From: Xanthostigma xanthostigma
Lineage: Eukaryota > Arthropoda > Insecta > Raphidioptera > Raphidiidae
Direction of reading: 5' to 3'
Assembly: GCA_963575645.1 (NCBI GenBank)
Contig: OY754467.1
Coordinates: 31,989,108 to 32,053,107 of the forward strand
DNA length: 64,000 nucleotides
This document shows positions 31,661 through 43,205 of this stretch, piece by piece. A program made the position numbers and the translations under genes. How positions within the stretch are numbered: the first letter of the stretch is position 1; every line of letters begins with the position of its first letter. The notes under the pieces are model-generated. The model was not told the DNA's origin and made no database searches. It worked only from the letters and a program-made list of their open reading frames with translations.

Positions 31661-34600
31661 CATAGATCTATTAGTCCCGACGCGACAGGTAGAAAATACA
31701 TGAGTTCCATACTGTAACATTAAGCTGGTATTATGTTTACGTAAGTTGCACCCTTATAGCAACATGAAGTCTCTGATCTTTAAACAATACGTTGCATTGT
31801 TAATTAAAATGTATACAAGTTAGAGATAATGAGCCTGTATATACCTACAAAAACATATTTCGAACATTCTGTTTCCCTTTTCCGACAATTGATTGATGCA
31901 CAATAATTTATGTTCTAAAAATAACAAATTTTATATCTGCGTGGATACTAGAATGAAATTCGCAATTGAAGTGACTAATCAATACGATTTTTCTTATAAA
32001 CCACCGTTTAATATTTAAGGGTGCCGCTAAACAAAAGTGTGCATATTCTTATATTTCCGGTTTATCATGAATATAAGAATCTCGTTATGTAATATTATGT
32101 TCGACGTTGCCTTTAATCCGACATCTGATGTAACCTGACGGATATCTCTGTATCTTTCCATTAATCCGACATTCCCGATAATCTTGCAGTGCCCCGGAAC
32201 GGAAGGTTTCGGATGAGTAAGATTCCTTTGTACTTAATACCTTTCAATCATATTTTGAATTTTCTAAGGTCGATTCACTGCCTATGCCTGTCACCTCGCC
32301 CCGGCATTCATGTTTTGTAATACTTCCTATCGTGTCTCCTGAATTTTGTCGGATGCATTTCGATAGATTAGATTTTTTCTAAACAATCAAATGATTCCAG
32401 AAAACTATTTATACGAATACCATGTGATTTGTCAGAAACCTATAGGTTTTGGTTACTAGATTTTGTGAAAATGGCATGAAGATAACATTTTTTTGTGCAC
32501 ACCCTCCTAAAAAATTGCTGTTAAACAAAAGAAATGCGAAACGTAGTCATACTACTATTTCCATAGAAATGTATGAAAATCCAACAAAGTCTAAAGTTGG
32601 AAATGAATTTGCTCAAAATTGAACTCTCAAACATTTTGAAAATTAAGTGAAAATCAGCTAATTCATAGGGCGCATGTGAAAAAAATTGTACGTATCTCGT
32701 GCGTGATGATGTTATGGAATCACTCACTAGAAACATAAACTACTATTATGCCACCTCCTCTTTGAAACCACATTTTTGCCAAAACCTGGTTTTACAGACT
32801 ATAAAAAAAAATTAAAGTTACTGGATTTAAATTAGTAAATCATAGGTTCCAGCATGGTGCACGATTGCGCACTTTGTTAATCTATATATAGTGTCTCTAG
32901 AAACAAATGCTTTATCCACACAGAAAATATCGTTTTTAATTATTATTAAAAACGATATTTTTTGTGTGGATAATGAATTTTTTTTCTGTGGTTACAAACT
33001 ATAATAATTTGTCCTACATAACAACAATATTAACAATGACCTTAGAGTTTACACTATTTTTAAATCCATTAAAACTATAACCACCAACCACTCTTAAGAT
33101 ATTGTTAAGTATTGTCATTGGTCAAACAGCGCGTTGTGCAAAACGCAGCAAGATTTTCCCCTACCATCATTCTGATAGCTGATCCGAATTTACCAAATAG
33201 TACAAAATTATCTAAACAATACACAATCTGTTCGAGAATTGCATTTGTTTGCATACGCGATTTTCAGTTGTTTAGTAGTTCATACAATAGAATTAAAGAC
33301 GCGAGGTATATAAGAATCAACGAAGCGCAAATGCCGCTTAGTTGCGCGTTTAAATCTCTAGCGGTCATACGGCAGTATAAATCATGCCTATATTATATTG
33401 CATAAGTTAAAACATCGTACGCATTTGTTTCTGTACAACAGTTGAGCGCGGGTGTGTACAACCACCGATTGTTTCAATGTTCGTAAAGTATGAATGAATT
33501 AACTGACAAGTGAATGTATATAACAAAACGTGTTGGTGAAATTTAATAAATGACAATCGCATTGGTTGATTAATATATTAAGTAATATAAAGAACGTATT
33601 ATAGATATTATTATTATAGGAAACTGCTTATATATAGAAATTTATTAGTTCTGTTTGTGAGTCAGTGTGTTACTATAAAAAAAAGTTATAAACTGTGTGC
33701 AAACGAAGTTTTTGCAATTTTTTTTAAGATTTAAATTTCTTGACATTTTAATGTGTTTTTTACGCACATCATTGATGGACTTTGACAAAACATAAATTAT
33801 TGGATGATATCATAGGTTTGTTATTAGAAATTATTTTTTTTTTTAGTTTATCACCTATATGTAAGAAATATTTTAATTGATGAGTAATGTATTTTTTTAT
33901 TCCATTTACATCTTCACCAATAAGTATTTTCAAAATTTACTAATTGAAGTTATAAAACATCACATAATATTATTGTTTTAGTCAACCAGTCTTCTCTGTC
34001 TGTATTTTAGTTTCACTTTATATTTGTGTGTAAATCACGCTGGTAATATTCCCTTTACTTATTTTTATTAACTTACTCTATTTTTACATATTTTCTGAAA
34101 AATAGACATAAAATTGTAACAAAACTACTCTCTGAAATATGGTTTTCTTGTGAGTTTTTAAAAATACGTGAGTACATTTGCAATGGGAAGCAGTACCTAC
34201 AGAGTAGCTGCTCCCTCTGGGATCTGGAATAATAGAAAAAAGTATGAAAATTCATAAAGTTTACTTCAAAACAAATTTTTTTTATTTTTCGTTAGTAATT
34301 GATCTTTGACCCTTGAAAACTTCCCAAATTACACTTAGGCTGTTTGTACTTTGTACTATCGTTTACCACCTAATCGGTGTATGATACCCGGTTCTCCATA
34401 TTTTCGCTCATAGATCTTGCCCCACCTCTGAATAAAATTTTGTGTGCGCCCTTATCTAGAAGGAAGAATGCGTTTCCATAATTTTCATCCGTTTTTACCG
34501 TACTTGCTGCAATACTTTTAGACTTAAAGTATGGCGTACTTTTTGCTTGACTCTTACCAGCGCTGGAATAAATTGCACTTTTCTTAAATATAGGCCGATG

Positions 34601-35084
34601 ACTTTCTGCCGCCCCTATTTTTGAAAAATTTTAAATAAGCAAATTTGCTTTGTTCCAATTATTTATTTAGGTAAATTTATGTAGATTGAAAAGTAATAGG
34701 TGTATAACTATAAGAAGCAAATAATTTGAAATCTTCTACATCTATTAGAGTAGTCATCACAGACTCTTTTTCGTAATACGATACGGTCCTGGCCAAAACC
34801 GATACTAACGCAAACGAATCTGCACACAAAATCAAAGCGGACCAAATACTTGGAAAAGGCTAAGCAATAATAGAAATTCTATCATTTACACGATTCGCGT
34901 TGTACAAAGATATTTATTTTTATTTTAAATATTTACATATGCATTAGTGAAAAACACAGACAACACTAAAGGTACGGACTTCTCAACAACCCCAAGGTCA
35001 TCTGGACATCTTTGTTTACACATGTATTTTGCTTACTTTATAACACTAGTGCCAGTTCTCACTGAAACATAAAACTAAGAATTT
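31661..35084. other. Long AT-rich stretch without recognised gene
   Basis: No open frame has a recognisable domain; the longest (33112-33405, 97 codons) shows nothing familiar. A 28-bp stem hairpin lies at 32913-32972. I see no tRNA-like structure or recurring repeat. Confidence 0.4.
32913..32972. repeat. 28-bp stem hairpin
   Basis: TATCCACACAGAAAATATCG... (32913-32940) pairs with 32945-32972 across a 4-base loop with one mismatch. It could be a tiny MITE or a cruciform-forming repeat; no ORF overlaps it. Confidence 0.8.
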
Positions 35085-35690
35085 TTATTTTATTACTAGC
35101 GGCCCTGTACGTGCTTCGCTACGTATAAAGTGAAATAATAAAACAATTTAATTGGAACATCTATCTATCTATTTTATTAATTGCTAGCTATTTTAAAATA
35201 TACATGGGCGTATATGTGTGTATGTCGAGCACTCCGGCTGAGCCGTCGTGCTCGAAAAAAAATAGCGTAAAGTATTCATGGATAACTGGTCTTTAAAACA
35301 CTTGCTCTATTTCGAGCACTCCGGCTGCACTGTCGTGCCGAGCACTCCGGCGTGCCGAGTACTCCGGCTGCGCCGTCGTGCTCGAAAAAAAAGCATTTGT
35401 TTTAAACGATATTCAGTTTTTTTGCATCCTCGATTTAGATATATGGTTGTTAAGTTCGTTGCGCCATCTATTGAATATTCACTCAATCCTGGAGCTAACA
35501 GATAATTATGACTGTCAAGGAATAGACAAATAATTTGCAATAAAATAATATTGCGACTATAAATTGAAATGTAAGCTGTCCTATCTTTCAAGTTGGGTCG
35601 AATTGCACACGGTGTGCAAATCAAATTTAAAATCGGTTCAGTAGTTTAGGAGTTCATCGCGGACAAACATATATAAAGATTAAAACAATC
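35085..35690 (+). repeat. LINE/SINE-type repeat with GC-rich internal duplications
   Basis: It starts 'tagcggccctgtacgtgcttcg' and ends with a tail containing 'cggttcagtagtttaggagt' and 'gcggacaaacat', of the kind that ends many insect non-LTR elements. Inside, 'gagcactccggctg' followed by 'gccgtcgtgc' recurs four times between 35226 and 35388. Confidence 0.6.
35226..35388. repeat. GC-rich repeated motif GAGCACTCCGGCTG
   Basis: Full or partial copies occur near 35227, 35313, 35338 and 35357, several followed by 'gccgtcgtgctcgaaaaaaaa'. These GC-rich blocks stand out in AT-rich surroundings. Confidence 0.75.
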
Positions 35691-36224
35691 GTATCTTCAA
35701 ATATTTTTTGTGCGAATCCAAGCAGCTGCGTGAGACGCTGCAGAGCCGCCTCCTTTGTCAAAACAATATTTGTAACTATAATGTTTATCTAATTGTTGTT
35801 ACATACATAAAAAATGGCAATACATTTCTCAGTCTTATCCTCATTTCAAAAGATCCTTAATAAACTTTAACGATAAATGGTTTTAATACACGCGGAAAAT
35901 ATTCTTATAGAGGCAAAAAAAACATGATTGGTTCAAATAGATTATGCCTCAAAGCATTCTTTTTTTGTATAAATTAGTCCAAAGAACTAATAACAATTTC
36001 GAAATATGAACTAGTACGAGGTTCAGAAAATCCTGTCAGTAGATGACTATTTTGTTTACATTTGATCCGTTGTTTACATTTTTATTGATTCATTTCTAGG
36101 ATTTGAGAATATAGCAGCAAAGCGTACAGCAGTTGCCGTTGTTTATATGCCGTTTCCATGACTTCTCTATTACAAACCCTCAGGCGCATGCTCCAATCTG
36201 ACTGTTATAGTGACCTTGACCAAA
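35691..36224. other. No recognised gene
   Basis: I see nothing that can be supported here. Confidence 0.3.
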
Positions 36225-36415
36225 CCTAGCTTTTACCCGCGGCTTCGCTCGCAGTAATATCAATGTTCAGTCCTATTAATAGAATATTAGTAGAATTGCA
36301 ATGATATATTATTCTACCCTATCGTCCTAATTTGTAACAAACACTATAGCGAAACATTCATCAAAATCAGTTCATTAGTTTTTACCCGGCTGCGCGACAT
36401 CAAGGGCACAATAGA
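36225..36415 (+). repeat. Fragment of a 'cccgcggcttcgctcg' repeat
   Basis: 'tacccgcggcttcgctcgc' starts a short fragment ending in 'aaaatcagttcattagttttta'. The opening also occurs at 40480, where the repeat is longer. It is a common kind of insect retroelement tail. Confidence 0.5.
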
Positions 36416-36724
36416 TTTTAATGAATGATGTGACATTAAATTCGCCTCAATCCTGAGAGTGACATAAAATTTTCAATTTATTATTTGTCAAAAAATATAT
36501 AATGGTAACTAAGCGCGGATACAGAGGGGGGCAACGGGTGCAATTTTTACAATAATTTATCTTTACCTATATATTATATTATTGCATACATCTAAGTCCT
36601 TTCAATAAAAACTGAAAATTATAACTGACAGTAAATGAAGGGCGTACATTGTACACGGACGGCAGCAAATCGAGTCAACGTCGATTCTTTATCAATGATG
36701 AAGTAATATACAAAAAATATAGGT

Positions 36725-37195
36725 ATGAGCCGTTGCGGAACGCCAGGCAGCTGTGAAACATTTAAGCGAAATTCTAGTAAAAATTTCGCCCAATCAGCTA
36801 ACGAAATTCTAGTAACTAAATATCACTTTGTAACTAAATTTTGCCTTGTCATCTATTGAATTTCGCCCTGTCAACTAACAAAATTCTAGTAACTAAATAT
36901 CGCCCTGTAAGTAAATTTCACCCTGTAACGAAATTTTGTCCTGTCATCTAGTTGTCGCCTTTAACAAAAGACAAATTATAATCTCACGCATACACAAAGC
37001 AAGCGTCACGCGCTGCCATCTAACGAAATACATAAGTAAGTAAATTCGTAACTAAATTTCGCCCCATTAACTAAATGTCGCCTTCAACTATATAAATCTC
37101 ATAGAACATCATCCCATAAAAGTGTCGCACCAATTGCACAGTTTTACTCCCAAACAAACGCGCCATTAGATATTCACATCAAAAAATGAAATGGA
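36725..37195 (+). repeat. Dispersed repeat, copy B, with degenerate tandem core
   Basis: This is a second copy of the repeat at 2881-3320. Between 36770 and 37070 it consists of degenerate units of about 30-40 bp built on 'cgaaattctagtaactaaat' and 'tcgccctgt', about eight times. The copy at 2881 has far fewer units. Confidence 0.65.
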
Positions 37196-38157
37196 AAACA
37201 TAGATGGGGAGGCAAATTCAAGATTGCACGCGCGGCACACCTGATTACAAAGATATGATTTTATTTACACGTTGTATCACAGGATTGAGAACATTGTGAA
37301 ATCACTGTAGGGAAAATCATTAAGGATCAATGATTGCTTTGGCCTCCATGCTTAAAAACTACGATAATTTATTTAATCTGGTTACCCATATTCTGTATAA
37401 TAATCTATTTTTATCGTGTTAGTCATTTTATTTGTGTCTTTCTTGCACTCGCATTAATTTTCTATACGTTCTCAATTGATTTCTGTAAAAAACGTGCTTT
37501 TAAAAGCATTGGATCCCCTACACCCTTCATCACAAATCCCTCCCCCTCGCATAAAAACCCAGCTTCCCCGACGCTATTGTTAAACCTAAAAGGTTCGAGT
37601 GAACGCCAAATGAAAAACTAAGAATCACACTGTAGATCCCATAGGCGAAAAATTGAAAAAATATTTCGTGGAAAAACTTATAACTTTAAAAAAATATATA
37701 TAAATTTCGTATTAACACGTTGTCAAAACTCGTTTTCAAAAAATTCGTTTGTAGGATCTGTAATGTGTTTCTTGATTCTTCATTTGGCGTTTACCTGTAC
37801 CCGTTAGCTTTAAAAGTAGCATCGGGAGAGTTGTGATCGTTATAGGCGATGGGAAAGAATTATTTTTGATGAAGATTGTAGGATATTTGTGTCTTATCCA
37901 CAGAATTTATACTTAATAATATTACATGTAATAAACACAATTAACATTAAATTAAGATAAAATTGTCCAGAGTGGCTCCCCTACGATAATATTTAGTTTA
38001 TATATTTTTATTACAAAAATATTTCGAAAAAAATTAAACAGATTTACAATACCTACACTTTAGAACGAATTGCGTGAAAGAGTTCTGGCAAGATCGAGGT
38101 AAAATCTTCACATTAACTTTTTTATAAAATAAAATAAGACACCTTGGTATTATGTTA
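37196..38157. other. No recognised gene
   Basis: A 95-codon open frame at 37334-37621 starts with hydrophobic residues but resembles no family I know; chance in AT-rich DNA is the simplest reading. Confidence 0.35.
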
Positions 38158-38238
38158 TGATGAAATTAACGGGATACAAGGCTAAATTAATAAAGAAATT
38201 GTTTTTATATTTAGCCTTGTATCCCGTTAATTTCATCA
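38158..38238. repeat. Perfect 30-bp stem hairpin
   Basis: TGATGAAATTAACGGGATAC... (38158-38187) pairs perfectly with 38209-38238 around a 21-base loop. 'cattaacttttt' occurs on both sides (38111 and 38236), which could be a target duplication of a small mobile hairpin. Confidence 0.85.
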
Positions 38239-39664
38239 TTAACTTTTTTTGAAGATTTTGATTAAGAAAATCAAAGATGGCGCCAGTGGCACGATTTCCT
38301 CAAAATTTAAAAATATAAATAATACAATTCTTTTCACATGATTTCAAATTTTGTATTTAAATCGGTAGATAATCATTAAAATTTCGAAATGATAAAAGAT
38401 CATTTACTTAATTGAAATTACAAAGAAGTATACATAATATATTACCTATATATATACCTATATCGTTGCGAAAACTTTTTTTTGTAATTTCTATAATTAT
38501 GATTTATAAGACATATGTCAATTCCATTTTAAATTACACACATTTAGCAAAAAAATAAGTAATTAATTATTTCAAAAAATAATTAAATATTTCGAATATA
38601 TCAATTTGTTTAAAGATGGTGTGCAGTGTGCACCTATTAAAAGTAATTAAATTAAATTATTAGCTGGTTGTAAACATTTCGTCAAAAAAAATGTAATTAC
38701 ATAGACACTAATTGGTTTATTTTTAGAAATATCTAAATTACACATTGCAAAACTAAAACGTGTTAAATAGAAAATACAATACAGTTTGCTGGGAGTCTTA
38801 AATCATGTTGTAAATACCTAATAGAAGATGAATCATAAATTGTTTTTAAACTGTTATCTTATGATGCAAAAATGTGGCCAGTAGATCTTCAGGCTAAGCA
38901 ATTAACACGTTTAAGTCATTCAAGAATCATAAGGGGCTACTACGTAGTTTGGCAACTATTTTATTTATTTTTTTATACATTAAAATAGTAAATAGAATTA
39001 TATATGTTGATTTCTATACAAGTTTAAGCAAATTTTACAAAGAAAATAAACTGAAATAAAATGCAGAAACATACTCGCTAATTAAGGGATGTACACTTAC
39101 GACCGCGCACACTTATCAAGCACGAGCCGGCACGACCAGCACATCAACCTGCAACCTACACGATTTCATACACTAAGCCAACACAGACACGCATCTTTTA
39201 GTACAGGTTCCGTTTGCGGCGGACATTTGGCAGTTTTAAAATAGTGAATATGTGCAACACGGACGCGTGAAGGTTTGGTGGAAAAATTTTTATTTTCGAC
39301 GATGTTATGTGAAGAGGAGGAAGAGAAATAATGCAGAAAAAATAAGGGTTTTAGGTTCACCCTATTAATGAAAACGACACATCACTAGCACACTGGATCC
39401 GCTCCAGCACGGCTACACAGCAGTTGCAGGCGACCGACTGACAGTCCCTGCTGATTGCAGGTGCTGGTCTAATGTGCGCTATTCCGTAAAATCGGCTTTT
39501 CTAATCCATGCTGGTTCAAGATCGACCTTTTTCCCTCTAAAACGACCAGTAATTCCAGAAAATTGATGTGACGAAAACTCGAACGGATATTGTCATGCGC
39601 AGCAATACACCAATGCGTATACATCAGCTATTTCACTGTACTGTAAACACATATTTATACAAAA
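38239..39664. other. No recognised gene
   Basis: This AT-rich sequence becomes more GC-rich at 39100-39540, but no open frame there resembles a known protein. Confidence 0.35.
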
Positions 39665-40010
39665 TTAGCGGTCACGCCCGGTTTCACCCGGGTCCAATAG
39701 AACGAATGGGGGGGACATGAGTACGCACATTCATCTTAGTTTACCGAGATGAATGTTGTGTCCAAATTTTATGATGATCGGAGTTACCGTTCAAAAGTTT
39801 TTGTCGGACGGACAAATTTTGAGTTCATTTTGCAACATTTTTCATTGATGCCCCGCTCCTATTAGTCGTAACGTGACATTATATAGCCTATATCCATCTT
39901 CGATAAATGGGTTAACCAACTTAAAAAAAACAATTCGAACCAGTAGTTCCTGAGATTAGCGCGTTCAAACAAACAAACAAACTCTTCAGCTTTATATATT
40001 AGTATAGAAT
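39665..40010 (+). repeat. Short LINE/SINE-type repeat (copy 2)
   Basis: It is closely similar to 9848-10178 over its whole length, in the same orientation, from 'gcccggtttcacccgggt' to 'acaaacaaactcttcagc' and the 'tatattagtatag' ending. Confidence 0.75.
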
Positions 40011-40479
40011 ATAGATGTTTACACACACTATGTGTGCGCTATGGTATAGGTATATCTATGCTTGGTTGCACCTTAAAAATTATTTTCTCGTGGACAAGCA
40101 ATTAATAATTTAATACGCAAGTCTATTAATTAATTATTATCAATATTGTATATTAATTACTAGCTTCCACGCGATTGAGATGAAACACGGCAGCGACAAC
40201 TGTAGTGGAACCCTCGGATCCATCGTATTACTGTCTTGCTTCACGGGACTGCGCACGGCTCAGCAACAAAAACAATAGAGGAGCCTTCGGCTCCACCGTA
40301 CTACAGTACTACTTTAAAACACTATGTTTATAGGTATATAGTTGGATTTGTTTTTTTGGGTCAGAAATCGTCGCGGGTGTGCGCACAATAGATCATCGCA
40401 ATCGCATAAATGGTATAGGAACGAATAGGCTCCGAACAGAGACATTCGTTTTTTTTATATACTAGCCGCTACCCGCGGC

Positions 40480-41015
40480 TTCGCACGCGATTTAGGCGAA
40501 ACATAGATGCATTCCCATTATTTGACATAGTTAGTCCTTTCTCAACCAAAACGCTAAAATAATGTTCTCTGACAAATAACATGAACCATTTAAAATGTCT
40601 GACACCTATTTCCTCTATGACCTAATGAAACCTATACAAAGTTTGGGGAGAGAATGTGTCATTAAAATTTTCGCCGACGGGCACTCTGACTAATCCTTTT
40701 AGGGGTTGAATTTTCAAAAATATGTTCTTAGCGGATGCCTACGCCATAATAACTATCTATGTGCCAAATTTCAACTCAAACCGTCTAGTGGTTTGAGCTG
40801 TGCGTTGATTCTCCATTCAAATTTTGAACCCCCGTTAGACCCTTTTAGGGGTTGAATTTCCAAAAATCTGTTTACTGATAATAACTATCATAATAACTAT
40901 ATCATAATAACTATCTGTGTGCCAAATTTCTTGTCAATCCGTCTAGTGGTTTGAGCTGTTTGTTGATGGATCAGTCAGTCAGTCAGTCATGGTTTCCTTT
41001 TATATAGTATATAGA
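40480..41015 (+). repeat. LINE/SINE-type repeat beginning 'cccgcggcttcgc'
   Basis: It opens with 'ccgctacccgcggcttcgc' and ends with (cagt)n-like 'agtcagtcagtcagtcatgg' and 'tatatagtatatagatt'. Two internal blocks ending 'ccgtctagtggtttgagctg' (about 40780 and 40945) are direct repeats. Pieces of its left half reappear rearranged at 4540-4880. Confidence 0.65.
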
Positions 41016-41646
41016 TTAGATTAGCTATGCTAGATTTGTTTAAGAAAAATGTGTAATTTAATCGTATAGCAACAATAGAATTCGAAATAGCAGAAACAAT
41101 ATTCTATTGAAAGGTTACGCCCATGTAAATGATATATCGTTCAAAATTAAACCCGACAGCTATAGGCGAACGAGATTCAATAGTCGATATAGAAAGTGAA
41201 AACGAATTGAGTTTGAAGTAAAAGTAACAAATTAAATAATATTGAATTAATATATTTATAGACTGTTACCATTAATCAATTTTAGTAAATAATCAACACA
41301 TTTGTTATTTTCTCTAATCAAAATACTCATAAATTCTATGAATTAAAGAATACGATCGACGTTATGGCTGTTTTAGACAACTAAAACGCGTTTTGAACAT
41401 TCGTCAATCGTCCACAACGCGTTTGGCTGAATTAAATATTAATAATAATAATAATTATTATTATTGTTATAATGCGTTTAACGTCCGTATCTCGACTTTA
41501 TGCAGTCATAACAGACGCCAGTCACACCATTAGTTTTCTATTTATCACACTATCCGTTATTTCCTACATTTCCACTTAATTAATAGCAATGGGAGAATGA
41601 AGGAATTTTAGGACATTAGGATAAAGTAGTCAAATTTTGAGCATAG
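41016..41646. other. No recognised gene
   Basis: This AT-rich sequence has a short (AAT)n/(ATT)n palindrome near 41434-41465. Nothing else is supported. Confidence 0.35.
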
Positions 41647-41885
41647 GAGTTTGACAGGTAGTCGGCCATGACCTTGAATAAGGAACCATCTCGATATTTA
41701 TCTGGAATTGTTGAGGGAAATCATGGAAAATCTTAATAAGATGGCCGGTGTAGAATTAACCTTTCTCGGCGAGAGGCAGCAGGAAAAAGTCCCAGCCACA
41801 TCTGCCCCCGCCGGGATTCGAACCCGGTACTTCCCGAATGCGAGTTTAGTGCTCTCACCACTACGCTACACCGCTCGGTGTATGG
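41647..41885 (-). repeat. tRNA-derived SINE
   Basis: On the minus strand the 5' head (41885-41805) has a perfect A box TAGCGTAGTGG (41868-41858) and B box GGTTCGAATCC, so pol III could transcribe it. Folding the head as a tRNA puts CGC in the anticodon position, as in tRNA-Ala, but the acceptor and anticodon stems no longer pair, which argues against a working tRNA. A non-tRNA body of about 150 bp follows to 41647. A 63-codon plus-strand open frame across it is accidental. Confidence 0.8.
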
Positions 41886-42236
41886 TTGAATTAAGATGAC
41901 CACTCACCGAAATAATATAAAATATCGGTGTTTAGTCGTTGAGCACCGGCGCTTTAGTGACCTTTTTTTTCATTCACTGTGCGGTTTCGCCGTTTGAGCG
42001 TAACAGTTTTTAACAAATAACAGCTGTTGTTTTATTTTTTATGTTGTTAAAAAGTCGATACATTTTAGCTTTCGATACCACAATAATAATCTAAAAAATA
42101 TAATAATTGGTAATTGCCATACCTATACTAAAACTAATACAGTACTTCTAAAACAATATTACATTCATGCGACAGTACTAATAATATCAAATATACATAC
42201 GTTCTAAAATATTATAATATAGTTTCTTTTTTCCAG
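41886..42236 (+). other. Upstream region of the yellow-family gene
   Basis: AT-rich sequence ends in a polypyrimidine run and CAG at 42234-42236, a likely acceptor just before the start codon. A 5' untranslated exon and promoter therefore probably lie further upstream and cannot be located by eye. Confidence 0.5.
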
Positions 42237-43205
42237 AAAATTTCAAAATGTCAGCAGCAATAAAATCAGTACTTTTCTCGTGTGTACTTGCGGTGATAAC
42301 ATTTCAACATAACGTTGCTCAAGTCCCAATCCGTAGAGGCACACAGTTCCACGTGGAATTCGAATGGAACGTTCCGAATTTCACTTGGCCATCCCAGTAC
42401 GACTACACGCAAGCTTTGACAAACGGCTCGTACATTCCAGAAAACAACTTAATCACCGGCATTAAGAGTTTTAACAATCTGCTCTTCGTATCAGTTCCAA
42501 GATGGCGATACGGTGTCCCAGCAACGTTAGCAGCCATACCGGCACCAAACCGAACCAGATCAACAGCACCGCTTTTGGAACCGTTCCCCAGTTGGGAAGC
42601 GAACCGCCTCGGCAATTGTCGTGCTTTACAGAACGTCCAAAGTATGGAAATAGACACCAATGGTGTATTATGGGTTATTGACGGTGGGCGAACAGCTATC
42701 ATGGAAGAACAATCAGATAATAGTTGTCCTCCGAAACTCGTATTGTACGATCTTCATCGGAATGCCGCTTTGATTCGGGAATACGTATTCCCTAACGATA
42801 TTGCCCTACATAATGAAAACTTCTTGAACGATTTGGTGATAGACGAATTTGGTGGACGCTATGCCTATATCACCGATAATAGTGGCATTGATCCTGGCTT
42901 AATTGTATACAGTTTGTCAGAAAATACTGCGTGGAAAGTTCGCGAACCGACAAGTATGATGGCTTCACGTGATGCATCGGATTTTACGGTAAACGGAACT
43001 CGCGTTTCTGCGGCTATACCCATTGACGGGATCGCATTGGCGCCTGTATCACGTGGACCAGACAGGGACCTATATTACTCTCCAGTGAGCAGTTACCACA
43101 TCTATGCTATCAGTTCGGCGGTGTTGAAGGATCGGAATTTGGCCACGAGTCGAACTGTCGCAAGGCATATACGTGATTTGGGAGAAAAACCGTCACAGTC
43201 TGATG
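42237..43205 (+). CDS. Yellow-family exon with start codon and signal peptide
   Basis: The exon opens after 'ttttttccag' (42236), has 11 untranslated bases, then ATG at 42248. It ends in ...GATG followed by the donor GTAAG at 43206, leaving one base of a Gly codon. It encodes residues 1-319 and the first base of codon 320. The open frame continues for 15 bases into the intron before a stop, which should not be read as protein. Confidence 0.9.

Noticed and set aside
33112-33405. 97-codon frame as a small gene
   Set aside because: No recognisable motif, no splice or promoter context, AT-rich surroundings.
35307-35624. 105-codon minus-strand frame
   Set aside because: Lies across a dispersed repeat and its GC-rich motif copies.
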